Notes under the pieces: generated by a model
Told to the model about the DNA's origin: nothing
Databases searched by the model: none
The model's input: the letters and a program-made list of their open reading frames with translations, nothing else
Assembly: GCA_032622095.1 (NCBI GenBank)
Contig: CP136068.1
Coordinates: 112,605,546-112,669,545, forward strand
Direction: 5' to 3'
Length of the DNA: 64,000 nt
DNA from: Siphonodentalium dalli
Taxonomy: Eukaryota; Mollusca; Scaphopoda; Gadilida; Siphonodentaliidae
Shown here: positions 12,420-24,575 of the stretch, one piece after another
How positions within the stretch are numbered: the first letter of the stretch is position 1
Layout of the letters: each line of letters begins with the position of its first letter
Made by a program: the position numbers and the translations under genes

Positions 12420-14890
12420 TGCTACCAGTCCATTTTCCCTGATAACAGTCCACTTCTCTCTAGTAACAAAACAGTCCCTATCAATAACACACTACGTCTC
12501 CCTAATAACCAAACAGTCCCTACCAATAACACAATACGTCTCCCTAATAACCAAACATACACTAAGTCTCCCTAATAGCCAAACAATCCCAACCAATGAC
12601 ACCCTACGTCTCCCTAATAACCAAACAATCCCTATCAATAACACACTACGCCTCCATTATAACCAAACTGTCCCTATCAATAACACACTAAGCCTCCCTA
12701 ATAAGCAAACAGTCCCTACCAATAACACAATACGTCTCCATAATAACCAAACAGTCCCTACCAATAACACACTAAGTCTCCCTAATAGCCAAACAATCCC
12801 TACCAATAACATGCCACGTCTCCATAATAACCAAACAGTCCCTACCAATAAAACAATATGTATCCATAATAACCAAACAGTCCCTACCAATAACACACGA
12901 AGTCTCCCTAATAGCCAAACAGTCCCTACCAATAACACACTACGCCTCCCTAATAACCAAACAATCCCTACCAATAACACGCCACGTCTCCCTAATAACC
13001 AAACAATCCCAACAAATAACACACTGCATGTACGTCTCCCTAGTAACCAAACAGTACATACCAATAACACACTACGTCTCCCTAATAACCAAACAGTCCC
13101 TACCAATAACACACTACGTCTCCCTAATAACCAAACAGTCCCTACCAATAACACACCACGTCTCCCTAATAACCAAACAGTCCCTACCAATAACACACTA
13201 CGTCTCCCTAATAACCAAACAGTCCCTACCAATAACACACCACGTCTCCCTAATAACCAAACAGTCCCTACCAATAACACACTACGTCTCCCTAATAACC
13301 AAACAGTCCCTACCAATAACACACCACGTCTCCCTAATAACCAAACAGTACCTACCAATAACACACCACGTCTCCCTAATAACCAAACAATCCCTACCAA
13401 TAACACACTACGTCTTCCTAATAACCAAACAATCCCTACCAATAACACACTAAGTCTCCCTAATAACCAAACAATCCCTACAAAAAACACGCTACGTCTC
13501 CCTGATAACCAAACAGTCCCTACCAATAACACACTACGTCTCCCTAATAACCAAACAGTCCCTAATAATAACACACCACGTCTCCCTACTAACAAAACAG
13601 TCCCTACCAATAACACAATACGTCTCCCTAATAACCAAACAATCCCTACCAATAACACACTAAGTCTCCCTAATAACCAAACAATCCCTACCAAAAACAC
13701 GCTACGTCTCCCTGATAACCAAACAATCCCTACCAATAACACACTACGTCTCCCTAATAGCCAAACTATCCCTACCAATAACACACTACGTCTCCCTAAT
13801 AACCAAACAGTCCCTAATAATAACACACCACGTCTCCCTACTAACAAAACAGTCCCTACCAATAACACAATACGTCTCCCTAATAACCAAACAGTCCCTA
13901 CCAATAACACACTACGTCTCCCTAATAACCAAACAGTCCCTACCAATAACACACCACGTCTCCCTACTAACAAAACAGTCCCTACTAATAACACACCACG
14001 TCTCCCTACTAACAAAACAGTCCATACCAATAACACAATACGTCTCCCTAATAACCAAACAATCCCTACCAATAACACACTACGTCTCCCTTATAACCAA
14101 ACAGTCCCTACCAATAACACACTACGTCTCCCTAATAACCGAACAGTCCCTACCAATAACACACTAAGCCTACCTAATAGCCAAACAATCCCTACAAATA
14201 ACACACTACGTCTCCCTAATAACCAAACAGTCCCTACCAATAACACATTAAGCCTCCCTAATAGCCAATCAATCCCTACAAATAACACACTACGTCTCCC
14301 TAATAACCAAACAGTCCCTACCAATAATACACCACGTCTCCCTAATAACCAAACAGTCCCTACCAATAACACAATACGTCTCCCTAATAACCAAACAATC
14401 CCTACCAATAACGCACTACGTCTCACTAATAACCAACCAATCCCTACCAATAACACACTAAGTCTCAATAATAGCCAAACAATCCCTACCAATAATACAC
14501 CACGTCTCCCTAATAACCAAACAGTCCCTACTAACAACACACCACGTCTCCATAATAACCAAACAGTCCCTACCAATAACACACTACGTCTCCCTAATAA
14601 CCAAACAATCCCTACCAATAACACACAATGTCTCCCTATTAACCAAACAGTCCCTACCAATAACACACTAAGCCTTCCTAATAAGCAAACAATCCCTACC
14701 AATAACACACTACGCATCCCTAATAACCAAACAGTCCCTACTAATAACACACCACGTCTCCCTACTAACAAAACAGTCCCTACCAATAACACAATACGTC
14801 TCCCTAATAACCAAACAATCCCCACCAATATCACACTACGTCTCCATAATGACCAAACAGTCCCTACCAATAACACATTTCGTCTCATCG
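12420..14890. repeat. 42-bp minisatellite array (nearly 60 units) with higher-order structure
   Basis: The unit is CGTCTCCCTAATAACCAAAC followed by AGTCCCTACCAATAACACAC and TA (42 bp). It encodes RLPNNQTVPTNNTL on the plus strand. Because 42 is a multiple of three, a unit without stops leaves frames open: 695 codons at 12811-14898 plus, 473 codons at 12657-14078 minus, 276 codons at 14091-14921 minus, and a 141-codon second plus frame. Units alternate ...TL/...TP between ~13040 and ~13340 (84-bp dimers). A five-unit block from ~13620 repeats as a six-unit block further on. The start codon of the long plus frame lies inside the array, with no signal peptide or unique flanking exon. I treat the array as non-coding minisatellite DNA. 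Confidence 0.92.
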
Positions 14891-15208
14891 GCGTTTGATT
14901 TCGACTCTCAACACACATCAATATTATTAGTTATCCCGTGTCTTTTTGCGTAATTCCTCGTGGGATACGGCTGACTTCGGTAGGTAAAAACCCGTACTAC
15001 GTAAACAGACATGGGGTAAAGATTTTATCTATTGACATTAAAAGTAGAATAAAATAAACATATCACTTATCCACCCATATAAATGAATAGCGACATTTGA
15101 ACCTAATATTTAAGTATTTGTTCATCTTGAAATACATAAAGAATAAACTCAAATTTATGTACTGTTTGATATTTTTACCATAACAACAGATTTCACCATA
15201 AATAATTT

Positions 15209-15374
15209 AATATAAGGATTAACTGTCATGTGGACTGTGTTTATGGAGATGTAACGGTGAGGTAAGTGGACATAACTTGTGTAAAACCCGAAGGGTTTTA
15301 CATACAAGTTATGTCCACTTACCTCACCGTTACATCTCCATAAAAATAGTCCACATGACAGTTAATCCTTATAT
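15209..15374. mobile_element. Fold-back MITE, 166 bp
   Basis: The inverted repeat begins AATATAAGGATTAACTGTCA and ends with its complement. The arms run more than 75 bp with one small asymmetry (GTGTT versus AAAAATA) and close on CCCGAAGGG. A long perfect stem in a MITE-sized element suggests fairly recent activity. No target duplication was identified. Confidence 0.85.
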
Positions 15375-17522
15375 TTATATACATTTAGCGAAAAAGCCAC
15401 TTTTGTAAATATATTTAAATCGAAAAGTGTATCGTGACAAGATCAGCCCAAAATACCCAATAGCACCCTTGGCAAAAGTTAATAGGAACAATTTCTCTTC
15501 ATGTTGAAACCCGATGATGTATTAAGTCAATCCTGCGCGAGTCAAAATGCGCCCAAAGTATTACGCGTTCGTCTTTCCAAACCTAATGACGTATCGATGG
15601 TGTTATTAGCTTGGTGTTATGAGGCGTTGCGCATTCACCGAGAAATAAATGCAACTAGCCACGTGGGCGCCGACCAATCAGAATGCTGGATTTAGTTATG
15701 ACAACACTTAGTGTGTAAATATACAAATTTAATTGTCACAAGTATTGACAAATACTGATATCACACTCTTGACTCAGATTTAAACTGAAATCATTCCTAT
15801 CCTTTGTTTGGCAAATACACAATACGGAGAAAAAATGATGTGGTTCTCAGAAATATAACGGGGTTTACTTCCACGTTGTGACGTAAACGACAATATGATA
15901 TACCGGAATCGAGGCAGCAGCTACAGGATACGGAACAAATTCTGTGTGATTCCCAGAAATATCATGGGGTTCGATGTTGACCACACAGTGAGAGTTTATC
16001 TTGTGTAGATATCGACCAATCAAATCGAAGATAGCGCACCAGTCAATAGATAAAGCTTTATTCTTTTACGAGATAGTTCACTAAATGGTCGAACGAATCG
16101 ACTAGTTGCGTGGTCCGTCGGACTATTACTCGGTCGTTAAATCCCCAAATATCAGGGAACTACGCTCATACACACACGCCCTCACCCCACACACAACCCG
16201 TGTTAATTGATATGCTTTCATTACATGTTTATCTCAGTTCTTCAAGCGCGCCAACCTCACAAGTGAACTTTTATGTGAGCATTTGTGTTTTGATCTACTC
16301 ATGAGAAGTAACGGGCTACTGGACTCAGTGACTCATTAGGGAATACTGCGATAATGAGTACTAAATTAAGTACGCCACAGCATTTTGATGGTTAATAGCG
16401 GCACTTCTGTGTGGCTACGACCCCGTCCGTTTGTGGGTGGGTTTCTATGACACTCCGCACTGTTATTGAAACTAAAATCACCATATAGACACCGCAGGGG
16501 TGGTCTGGGCTGATCCGGGATGGTCTAGGTGGTGTTTAGTAACACCCTACGGTGAGAAATTGACATCAAATTCCACCACGTTGTAAGGTAGCACATCTAC
16601 TGTGACATCGCAACTGTGACACGTTTGACGCTACCATTTACTCATGGATCGAATTCTTAACGTTATCACATATTGCCAGCACATCTTCATAAGTATGTAA
16701 ACTATTTGCGACTTGGTTATTCGGCATTGTCTTCGTTTGTTTATTTCATAGTTTTTTTTTCTCTCCAGAGATCAAAGCCTCGTGTAAACCTGTATAACAC
16801 GTAACTAACCAATGGAAATCGATGGTTCAAAGCGCTCACAAATAAGCCTTGAATGTAAGAATCAGAACAGTTACAAAGCACAAATGTATTATAACGAACA
16901 TAGTTGTTGATATATTTGGTCAAACTAGTGGATAATGACACACAACCGCCCAATTGTGTACTATATATTCCACGTGATCGTTACAGTGATATATATGTTT
17001 GTCTCTTTATTAACCGATTCTGGTTGAACTATCCAACAACTGTGTTAGCGAGTTCCAAATGTACACATTGCGAACTGCAGGTGTACATGTATAAACGAGG
17101 TATGGGCATGCATATGGGTATAAGGTTTATCTTAAGCAGTATTCCCACATATTGTTAAGCCCCAAACACATCGGATCGCTGAGAGACCACAGCTACAGTT
17201 AAAAGTATGTTTGGTAACATATGGTATGATCTGATGACGATTTTGATAATTCCGAACGTAAACTCGGTGGAAATTTTAGTTCATTGCAGTACACAGCCGG
17301 TTATCGCTATGAGTGTAAACTCAGTATCACCATTAAAGTAATTACCAACACACCAGTTCACCAGGAATGGTATTAATAGTTCGCTACGATCAAATCTAAT
17401 TAGTTTGTATAATATATCTTCAGTAAAAAGTATGTCCATGCAAACTGTCTGCACTCATGATATAATATTTGTATATGTACATTCATGTAAAACGTAGCTC
17501 AAAATAATATTTGCAAAAACAA
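15375..17522. other. No gene seen; anonymous AT-rich DNA
   Basis: Several short frames (for example 15501-15695, 16110-16304, 16904-17158) lack motifs and are below the length expected to be informative. A CACACACACGCCC stretch near 16170 is the only low-complexity item noted. Confidence 0.4.
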
Positions 17523-17981
17523 CGTATATGTGACCCGCCATATCAAATCCAGTCGTAAGTCGGGATTTTTTTTACCCTGTGCCAATGCATTCTCTTATAT
17601 ATGCGAGTCGACCATAGGTCGCCTCGCATATATAAGAGAATACATTGGCCTAACAATTTGTTATCATTTTTTTAAAATAAATGTTTCTTACAATTTTTAG
17701 GACATAAAATAAAAAAAACAGCCATTACCCTGAAGGGAACCCCACACATATATAGAAGCATATAGCAGAGTGTCGTCTGCTCATATTTGTCTGGGGCTCT
17801 CTATGGGTGAAATTATAAAATTGTTAAAGAATACAAGAAACAAATATTAAAATTGTAAAAAATTGTTAGGCCAATGCATTCTCGTATATATGCGAGGCGA
17901 CCTATATAAGAGAATGCATTGGCACAGGGTAAAAAAAATCCCGACTTACGACTGGATTTGATATGGCGGGTCACATATACG
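17523..17981. mobile_element. Hairpin-module element, copy 1 (CGTATATGTGACCC ends)
   Basis: A 459-bp inverted repeat. The outer arms start CGTATATGTGACCCGCCATA and run about 60 bp to ACCCTGTGCC. Inside each arm is a further hairpin built on CCAATGCATTCTCTTATATA. The left one (17582-17648) is a near-perfect 67-nt hairpin with loop TCGACCATAGGTCGC. The right one (17871-17922) has lost part of its loop and one arm. The interior is AT-rich with AATTGTTAAAGAAT motifs shared with the copies at 36.6, 38.1 and 39.9 kb. No ORF. Mobilising enzyme unknown. Confidence 0.85.
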
Positions 17982-18857
17982 CCTATTGTCGAACCACAAT
18001 TCGTGTTACAATTAATGACTCCGCCCTAAACCGGGTTTAGCTGGACGGTCGAATAAAACCTTATCTCTTGAAAAATGTTATATCTGATTATTATAATATC
18101 ATATTAACCTTTCAGACACGTACTGGATTGAACTATTATAGTTAAATTCAACTATATTAGTTGAATATTGATTTGTAAATTCGATAACAGATCGATCGGA
18201 AATGGCATATATACGGCTCACATTAAAGTGATGTGAAACACTACGGTATGGTGATCCAATAGAAATGGAGAATATTCTTACTCAAAGTTGTTATTTTTAC
18301 GAATATTAATCCAAATTACCACAAACACAGCACACCGTCATTCTGATTCATTAATTAAATGCACTGAGTCTGGATGGCGAAATCATTTGTGTTTGTTTGT
18401 CGCCGATTGTTGCGTCCCGAATCCAGATGTAAATATTTACAATTGGGCTTAGTTTTGACGATGTTTATATTGAGTGGTATGGTCGATTTCTTTGAAAATT
18501 TCGGCGATGTTAGTAGACTTTTACATTCCCCAGGTTGGCATAACTCCTGAATATTAACTTATCAGTTTCACGAACTTGAACAAGTCCATAATATGTCTTT
18601 AACACTGTAAGCAGGAATTCCATCACAGTATCACTTGGCAATGTCATTATTGAATATACATGGGATATGGCCTATTCTTCAATTATCTAAAATGATAACA
18701 CAGTATAAATGTGTGCAAACAAACCAGAGGATGGGCGCGCAGGTTAAGGAAGCAACATTTTATTTAAAGTCGATTAACAAACTACAAACATAAGCCTCGG
18801 CAGACGGCGGACAGAAGAAACATATGGCAGTAATTAAAAAATACACATTTTTTCCAT
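17982..18857. other. No gene seen
   Basis: Anonymous sequence between two TIR elements. A small imperfect palindrome (AACTATTATAGTT with TTCAACTATATTAGTTGAA) lies near 18135-18165. Confidence 0.4.
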
Positions 18858-18864
18858 AACAGTA
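18858..18864. repeat. Left target-site duplication AACAGTA
   Basis: Seven bases immediately outside the left CAGGG terminus, identical to 20711-20717 outside the right terminus. Confidence 0.8.
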
Positions 18865-20710
18865 CAGGGGGGGGGGGGGTCGCGGAAAAAATTTACATAT
18901 ATAGGGCGAACAAAATGTTTTTGCCCCTCTCGGGGACCCACCACCCTCTACCTGCAATTCTTTTCTTTTTTTTCCGCCCAATTTTTGGGACCCACCCCCC
19001 AAAATCTTACAAAAAACATAAATATAAACCAAATCATAGCCTAGCAAAGAATTGTTCCGTTTCTTATTATTTAATACTATTCCCAGCATTTTAATAAACC
19101 TCTAAACTGCTCTAAAGGGAGATAATTCTAGTAGTATAAAATGTGGAAATGCTGAATGCATGCACTTAAAAACATTGGGCATAATGCCATAAAACATAAT
19201 AATTATGAGGTAATACATATCCTGATATCCTCAATAACTTCATATTCTTTTATATAACAATAGTATAAGATGTTTTATAGCCAAGGCCCAATAGTAATAC
19301 ATACTGTAGTAATAGGGGTAGAACAAATTTCATCTCCCCTATTTCTGTGATATATACCTGCACATGGGTATGATGGGACCCAAGGAAAGTCACACTCACA
19401 GCAGCTCACAGTCTAAATACATGTATGTATGTCATGTTGGTGTTCAGATTGACATATACCAATATTAGTGAAGAATTGGTAGTATTATTAACTTGTTATC
19501 AGAGTATAAAGTTTAGTTTAAAGCCAGCGGAGATATCACATGGAAACCAATTATAAGAACAAGCATCCTGGATCAGACTGTCCAGTTAAGATATGTAACT
19601 CTGAGAAAGTTCGCACGAAGAGAGTTGCATAGATTACCTGTGCAGTTTGATCCAGGTTAGTATGATTTATAATTAGTTTCAAGAACAAAGTTCATATTAG
19701 TCATGTTTATATTCTAGCTTTATGTTGCATATGGAATAAGTTGACTTTAATACCAAAAGCTACTTTTATAGTTACATTGCTCTATCCTGCTATATCCTAA
19801 ATTGAATATCAAAGCAACCAATAATGAACAAGCAACTAATAATTACAATACCATATGTATTGGCAGTCAAATAACTGGAACTCCAAGATATACTACCTTA
19901 CTACATGTATCTGTACAGTACGTAACTGCTTAGACTTGTGAATAATAACTGTGGTTGAATTAATATCACAAAAGGGTAAGCTTTCATATTGTTATCCAGA
20001 TAGTATGAACTTTTTGTATGAGTTATTTTGTTTTATAGTTTTAAACCAGTGGAATATTGCGGAATTGTTATTTTTGTTTGTATCATCAAGTTGATCTTGA
20101 TAACAAATAATATCCATTATGTGGATTAAGAACAGAAGATGGTAATCATTCATAATTATGCTTATATGCAAGCATTGTCGACTGATCGTGTCTGAGCATA
20201 TAATTATGTTATAACAGTAAACAAATTTGTCAAAAGTAATTGCAAAATTCATCACAGAATTCATCAATATAAACTCAGCTTTATATTTTGTTCAAACCCT
20301 TAAAGGGATACACATGTGTGTATATATATAGCTATAACACACACTGTGACATCCAATTGAAAGGCTAGCTTGGATATGCATATTATAAATGTTTGTTCTT
20401 GTGTTTTAATGTTTGTTATATGATTTGTTTATATATATATAATATATCTTTCATCCGTCGAAATCTGGTACATTAATTTTGACATACATCAGCATACATA
20501 CACCCCTAAATGGTAGTTAGTTATGGTTAGTATGTTTTAAATAGCCTAGTGAGTCATATGGTTGATATTAACAGATTACATGAGCAAAAAAACAGTGATT
20601 TTAAGTGGAGGAAAAAATTTGCATTTTTGGTCATTTACGCATTTTTTCTGGGTTCAAATGACCCACCCACCCCCGCCCTATATATGGAATTTTTGTGCGC
20701 GAACCCCCTG
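18865..20710. mobile_element. hAT-like non-autonomous element with 7-bp target duplication
   Basis: The left end reads CAGGGGG...TCGCGGAAAAAATTTA and the right end is its imperfect complement, ending ...GCGCGAACCCCCTG. Both contain CATATATAGGGCG within a terminal repeat of about 37 bp. The element is flanked directly by AACAGTA at 18858-18864 and AACAGTA at 20711-20717. A CAGGG terminus with a 7-8 bp duplication is typical of hAT superfamily elements. The 1846-bp interior contains no frame resembling a transposase. The left end has an expanded G run (~13), probably slippage. Boundaries are well supported; the superfamily is an inference from ends and duplication size. Confidence 0.82.
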
Positions 20711-20717
20711 AACAGTA
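20711..20717. repeat. Right target-site duplication AACAGTA
   Basis: Seven bases immediately after the right CCCCCTG terminus, identical to 18858-18864. Confidence 0.8.
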
Positions 20718-21389
20718 TGGGTTTATTAGTGAGAGTCAGAACATGGGTTCAGTTACATCTGCGAAATTCGTCTTGATTGCGGCAAGTAAACTGAACGCGG
20801 AATTTGATGTAGTGTATCGTTCCACAGTAAACTCATATGTCATACAAATATAATAAGTACCGACGTACTGATCGAAAACTTATACAAATAGCTAAATGAA
20901 TTTGGCAACATTAAATATGTCAGATACGGACTAAACATATCAGGAAAAGAAAACTAATAAATGACTCGCCAACAGTATAGCCATGTTAGCCGCATGTACA
21001 TATAACGTCTAGCGTGTGTTACTATGTATGGTACTGCTATGGAGAAGCAAATGACGGGAATTTGCGTGAATCACGGCACCAAGCTACACGTTAAAGTGAC
21101 GTGGAACACACCGCACGGGTGACCGAATGGGAATAATGAATAAAATAGTTCATTTCATAAAATTGCCTTTCTCATGCAGAAGGGGGTTATCTCCATTTTT
21201 ACTAGTATTTTCTGTATGAGACTATCGAAATTTTATTTGCAAATTGCCAGCGCATTATTACATGTAAATTATATACAACGTCTCTCACTGGAGGAATCGT
21301 TGTTTGTCTATCGGCGAAAATTCCTGCCGATCAGACATTGAGTTCGCCGAACAAATAAAAACTAATAATTATGGGATAAATAAAATACA
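20718..21389. other. No gene seen
   Basis: Anonymous AT-rich spacer. Nothing could be supported on either strand. Confidence 0.4.
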
Positions 21390-21482
21390 CCCATAGAGGC
21401 CGAGTACCACTCGGGGTAATGTGGTGTTAACCACTCGCCAAAAGGCTCGTGGTGAAAATGTGGTACTCTCGGCTACTATGGG
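21390..21482. mobile_element. Fold-back element, 93 bp
   Basis: Ends CCCATAGAGGCCGAGTACCA and ...GTACTCTCGGCTACTATGGG, with an inner pair of GGTGTTAACCACTCGCC and GGCTCGTGGTGAAAAT. The CCACTCGC/GCTCGTGG centre matches the fold-back at 11787, although the outer arms differ. Confidence 0.75.
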
Positions 21483-21639
21483 CGCCGTGTTATATATGTT
21501 CAGAATCACACACGTGACATAAGAAACACAATAAAACGGACATGGCTCAATCGAACCTCGATTTTTTTTCTTTCTACGTAATTCGGAGCGACGGATACGA
21601 TATGTCGATAAATAAACGAACTATTGATATACAGGCTGC

Positions 21640-22445
21640 CAATCATGGAGATGATTATTTATAAGTTTGGTGCAAATCGGCGACTAAATGTTTTTTTATC
21701 AAATTTGGTGGCCACCCCTCCCCTCTCCATCTCTCACCAAACAGCACCAATATGGCGTCTTTAAATCACACGATTATATTCCTCGTATCATGGATAAGAA
21801 CGTGTATCAATTTGGTGGAAAGTGGCGTTAAAAATATTGTGTATCAATTTTGGTGCCCCTCTCCCTTTCTTTGCACCCCTGACTCGAATAAGGCCACTTT
21901 TGACAGATTAAAGCCACACCATTAGACTTCTCATACCATGGGGATGATTTTGTATAAGTGTGGTGGCAATCGGCGACTAAACCCATTCTTATCAAAATTA
22001 GTGCCCCCCCCCCCCCACAACTCTCATACAAACGACGCCAATTTGGCGTCTTTAAATCGCACAATTCGATTCCTTGTATCATGAAGAAGAATATATATCA
22101 ATTCGGTGGAAATCGGCGCTAAAATAAGTTTGATCAATTTTGGTGCCCCTCTCCCCTTCCGTGCATCCCGGACTCGAACGACGCCACTTTTGACATTTTT
22201 AAACCACACCATTAGATTCTTCTTATCATGGAGATGGTTATATGTAAGTTTCGTGGCAATCGGCGACAACACAAAATTTTGCCCCTCCCCCTTTTCTGCC
22301 CCTGTCACTTTAGAAACTTCTAACCCACACCATTATCTTCCTCGTAAAAAGTTACCCCTAGTAGACCTCTTGGTATCAACTAGATGGTCCCGTGTGAATT
22401 TCTATAGAATACAGACAGACAGACATTCGCAAATATAGATATAGA
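21640..22445. repeat. Tandem-core repeat element (~145-bp half units, ~290-bp dimers)
   Basis: Units begin at CATGG near 21642, 21789, 21937, 22080 and 22229, about 141-149 bp apart. Alternate units share more with each other, which gives a dimer of about 290 bp (TTTGGTGGCAATCGGCGAC, GCCAATTTGGCGTCTTTAAA). The array ends in ACAGACAGACAGACATTCGC and ATATAGATATAGATA, a microsatellite tail typical of dispersed tandem-core repeats in invertebrates. Small frames across it (for example 22106-22438) are by-products of the repeat. Confidence 0.75.
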
Positions 22446-22730
22446 TATACTTTAATGCGGCAACAGGGCTCCAGTCGTGAAAGAGTTAAGCGCGCTACAT
22501 TCGAATAAGAAGTGGTAATCATCTCATACTGCGCCGTTATCACATACATAACACAGTCTTTCTTCTATGTCTATTTGTGCCCTAGAATCCAAGCAAAAAT
22601 TGAAATAAGTTTCGTAAAGATTAACCTGGTACCGTGAATATATATTTAAAGATGCAGTTTGATCCTTATTTGTAGAAAGGCAATTGTTGCTTCGCATCAA
22701 CAGCGTATAGCACAACAACAAAACGCAAGT
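22445..22730 (-). pseudogene. Degenerate LINE C-terminal knuckle fragment
   Basis: On the minus strand a frame (22721-22524) ends RLCYVCDNGAV, and beyond the stop the same frame continues DDYHFLFEC. Together they match the C-x2-C...(D/E)-x-HF-x3-C knuckle at the end of LINE proteins. Upstream residues (LYETYFNFCL...IDIE) loosely match the preceding R-x3-H-x-L-x-IE region. One in-frame stop splits the knuckle. Identification rests on a short motif. Confidence 0.55.
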
Positions 22731-23640
22731 AAATGTGTTATATTGGCATTGTAAAAATTGTTGCGGTTTAAGTCACATAATAGCACTTCATTTAGTTGAG
22801 TTGCCCCAACGCCATACATAAAATATGACCAACAATGTGTTGTTGTCACACAAAGTATTTTGTCCACATGGCCAGTTAATTCTCGGCTATGACTCGTAAT
22901 AAATTCAATTCGAGTTATTGTAAAACTCATCGTCGTATTGTGACATACAGAATCAGAAAGCTAATAAAATTCAAATAATCTATATAGGATATTGAATGTC
23001 ACATGCATTTATAACTATAAGTATAGAGTATTTGAACATATACATGTTGATTGGAGTATTGACAATGATATGATAGTCATTACATTTGTTGTCAGTTTGT
23101 TAAAACCTGGCAATGTTGAGTGTAATGGATTTCGGCCTCAGGAGTTAGACATTATATTTTGGGCATTTTGTAATATATTGACACCCCCTCAGCAACCCCA
23201 GGCACATACATGCCAGCTATATTCCAATGGGTTTCCCGACGTCGGTTCAATTCAACTCCCACGCACATAATATGGTTTCGCAAAGTGAGGGAGCCATATC
23301 CCATGTAATCGCTTATGAATGTAATGGTTTTCTTTGCCGCTGCGATGCTCAGTAAACTAACGAAGCTGGTGTGATGGATCCCATCAGGAAAAACGAATTC
23401 ATCGGCCCGACACATTATTTCTATTGTGACTTCTCTGTGTCTATACACAAAATGTTAATATTCCAATACGACATATAATATAGAGGTTTACACCGATAAG
23501 TTTATGCAAGGTCCCACGTTCATAGTCACGCACACATTTGCATACACATAACATTTTAGAAACACATAGCATCAGTCTGCTCCAAATTAGCGCACGCCAT
23601 ATATCATAAAAATACAGTAAAACACCTTTTCCCAGGCAGC
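22731..23640. other. No supported gene; two short overlapping frames
   Basis: A 92-codon plus frame (22992-23270) and a 98-codon minus frame (23448-23152) overlap. Neither shows a recognisable motif and I do not call either as a gene. Confidence 0.35.
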
Positions 23641-23644
23641 GCCC

Positions 23645-24020
23645 TTAAAACGTTACGCCCTAGTCCAAAGTCACTTGGTATACGGAATCCAGATATGGGG
23701 CCATGTTCCCGAGGTAAAAAGAGTCTTTTTATTACAAAAAGAGCAATACGAATTGTGTGTAATAAAAAGTACAGGAGCCATACCGAACCTTTGTTAGAAA
23801 AAAGAGAATATACTACCTTACGTCCATACTACTCTATTCATGCATGATTGGTATTACAACCACCTACCTGAATCTTTTCACAAATGTTCACTAAACGTGT
23901 ATTAGACAAAAGCGCCATTATTCCTCAAAATCCTGATAATCTCCTTTTCTGAACAGCTACCATTTCATGCATTCCCGACCTCATTTAGATAACACTACAA
24001 CTAAAATTCGAAGTAGGTAC
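23645..24020 (+). pseudogene. LINE reverse transcriptase C-terminal remnant
   Basis: The plus strand encodes YALVQSHLVYGIQIWG followed by RVFLLQ. After a one-base frameshift it reads KRAIRIVCN..YRSHTEPL and later a DWYYNHLPESFH segment. These match the thumb and post-RT region of jockey/CR1-like RTs (S.L.YGI..WG, QK.AIRII, HTEPLF). Several stops and shifts make it a clear pseudogene. It lies in the same orientation as, and just upstream of, LINE-B, ahead of the LINE-type 3' end at 24361-24520, so both pieces may belong to one truncated copy. Confidence 0.75.
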
Positions 24021-24360
24021 GTATTCAAAAAAAGACATCACAGAGAAAAAAAAAGCATGCACATATTCTAACAATATCAAATGCAAACATCGAGGTTTCC
24101 CATATTGCCCCCATAACGTACCCCGTTAAGTGTACATATAACGCGTTCAACGTTAACCTATACGAATCAGTAGTCCCTGTAACCTCATCCGCCAAAAATA
24201 CTACCCGATCATCTGAATTTGAAACATATACATGATATTGAACAGCCCTCGGGTATAGTATCCATTTCACACACTCTTGAACTAAGCCCTTAACTCATAA
24301 ATTACATATGCACAATTTGTGCACGGCTCACCAGAGGCCATATTACTATAAATAATTACT

Positions 24361-24520
24361 TTCTATATTTACCATACTGGGGATGGCATGGAGAGTCTTT
24401 CCAGATTATGCCATCCCCTACAATACACGACAGAATTATCTATAATGTTCATCATTATTAAGTAATATATATGTGTATTGGAAATAAAATATCCTACCCT
24501 ATCATATCCTTGTTTGGAAT
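24361..24520 (+). mobile_element. LINE 3' terminus: stem-loop, AATAAA and CATATCC-type tail
   Basis: GGGGATGGCATGGAGAGTC pairs with the GCCATCCCC of the opposite arm (about 24379-24419). About 60 bp later follow AAATAAAATATCC and TATCATATCC. The stem-loop plus AATAAA plus (TATCC)-type tail is the layout of the LINE-B 3' end at 33.5-33.68 kb. This is probably the end of the RT remnant just upstream. LINE-B sequence begins directly after it, so the two LINEs lie in tandem. Confidence 0.55.
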
Positions 24521-24575
24521 TAGCGCCATCAGACTTATTTAACTTTTGACATTACTTCTCGTACGCAGTGGTTCC

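Noticed and set aside
12420-14890. CRISPR array
   Set aside because: The units are contiguous variants of one 42-bp sequence without distinct spacers, and the context is an animal genome.
12657-14921. Very long plus- and minus-strand ORFs over the minisatellite as protein-coding genes
   Set aside because: They start and end inside or at the array, exist on both strands, and follow from a stop-free unit whose length is a multiple of three. No unique exon, signal peptide or domain flanks them.
17582-17648. Parvovirus-type terminal hairpin
   Set aside because: The size and T-shaped folding are superficially similar, but there are no replication or capsid ORFs, and the copies lie inside TIR elements.
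22106-22438. 110-codon plus-strand frame as a gene
   Set aside because: It lies wholly within the ~290-bp tandem-core repeat and has no domain.
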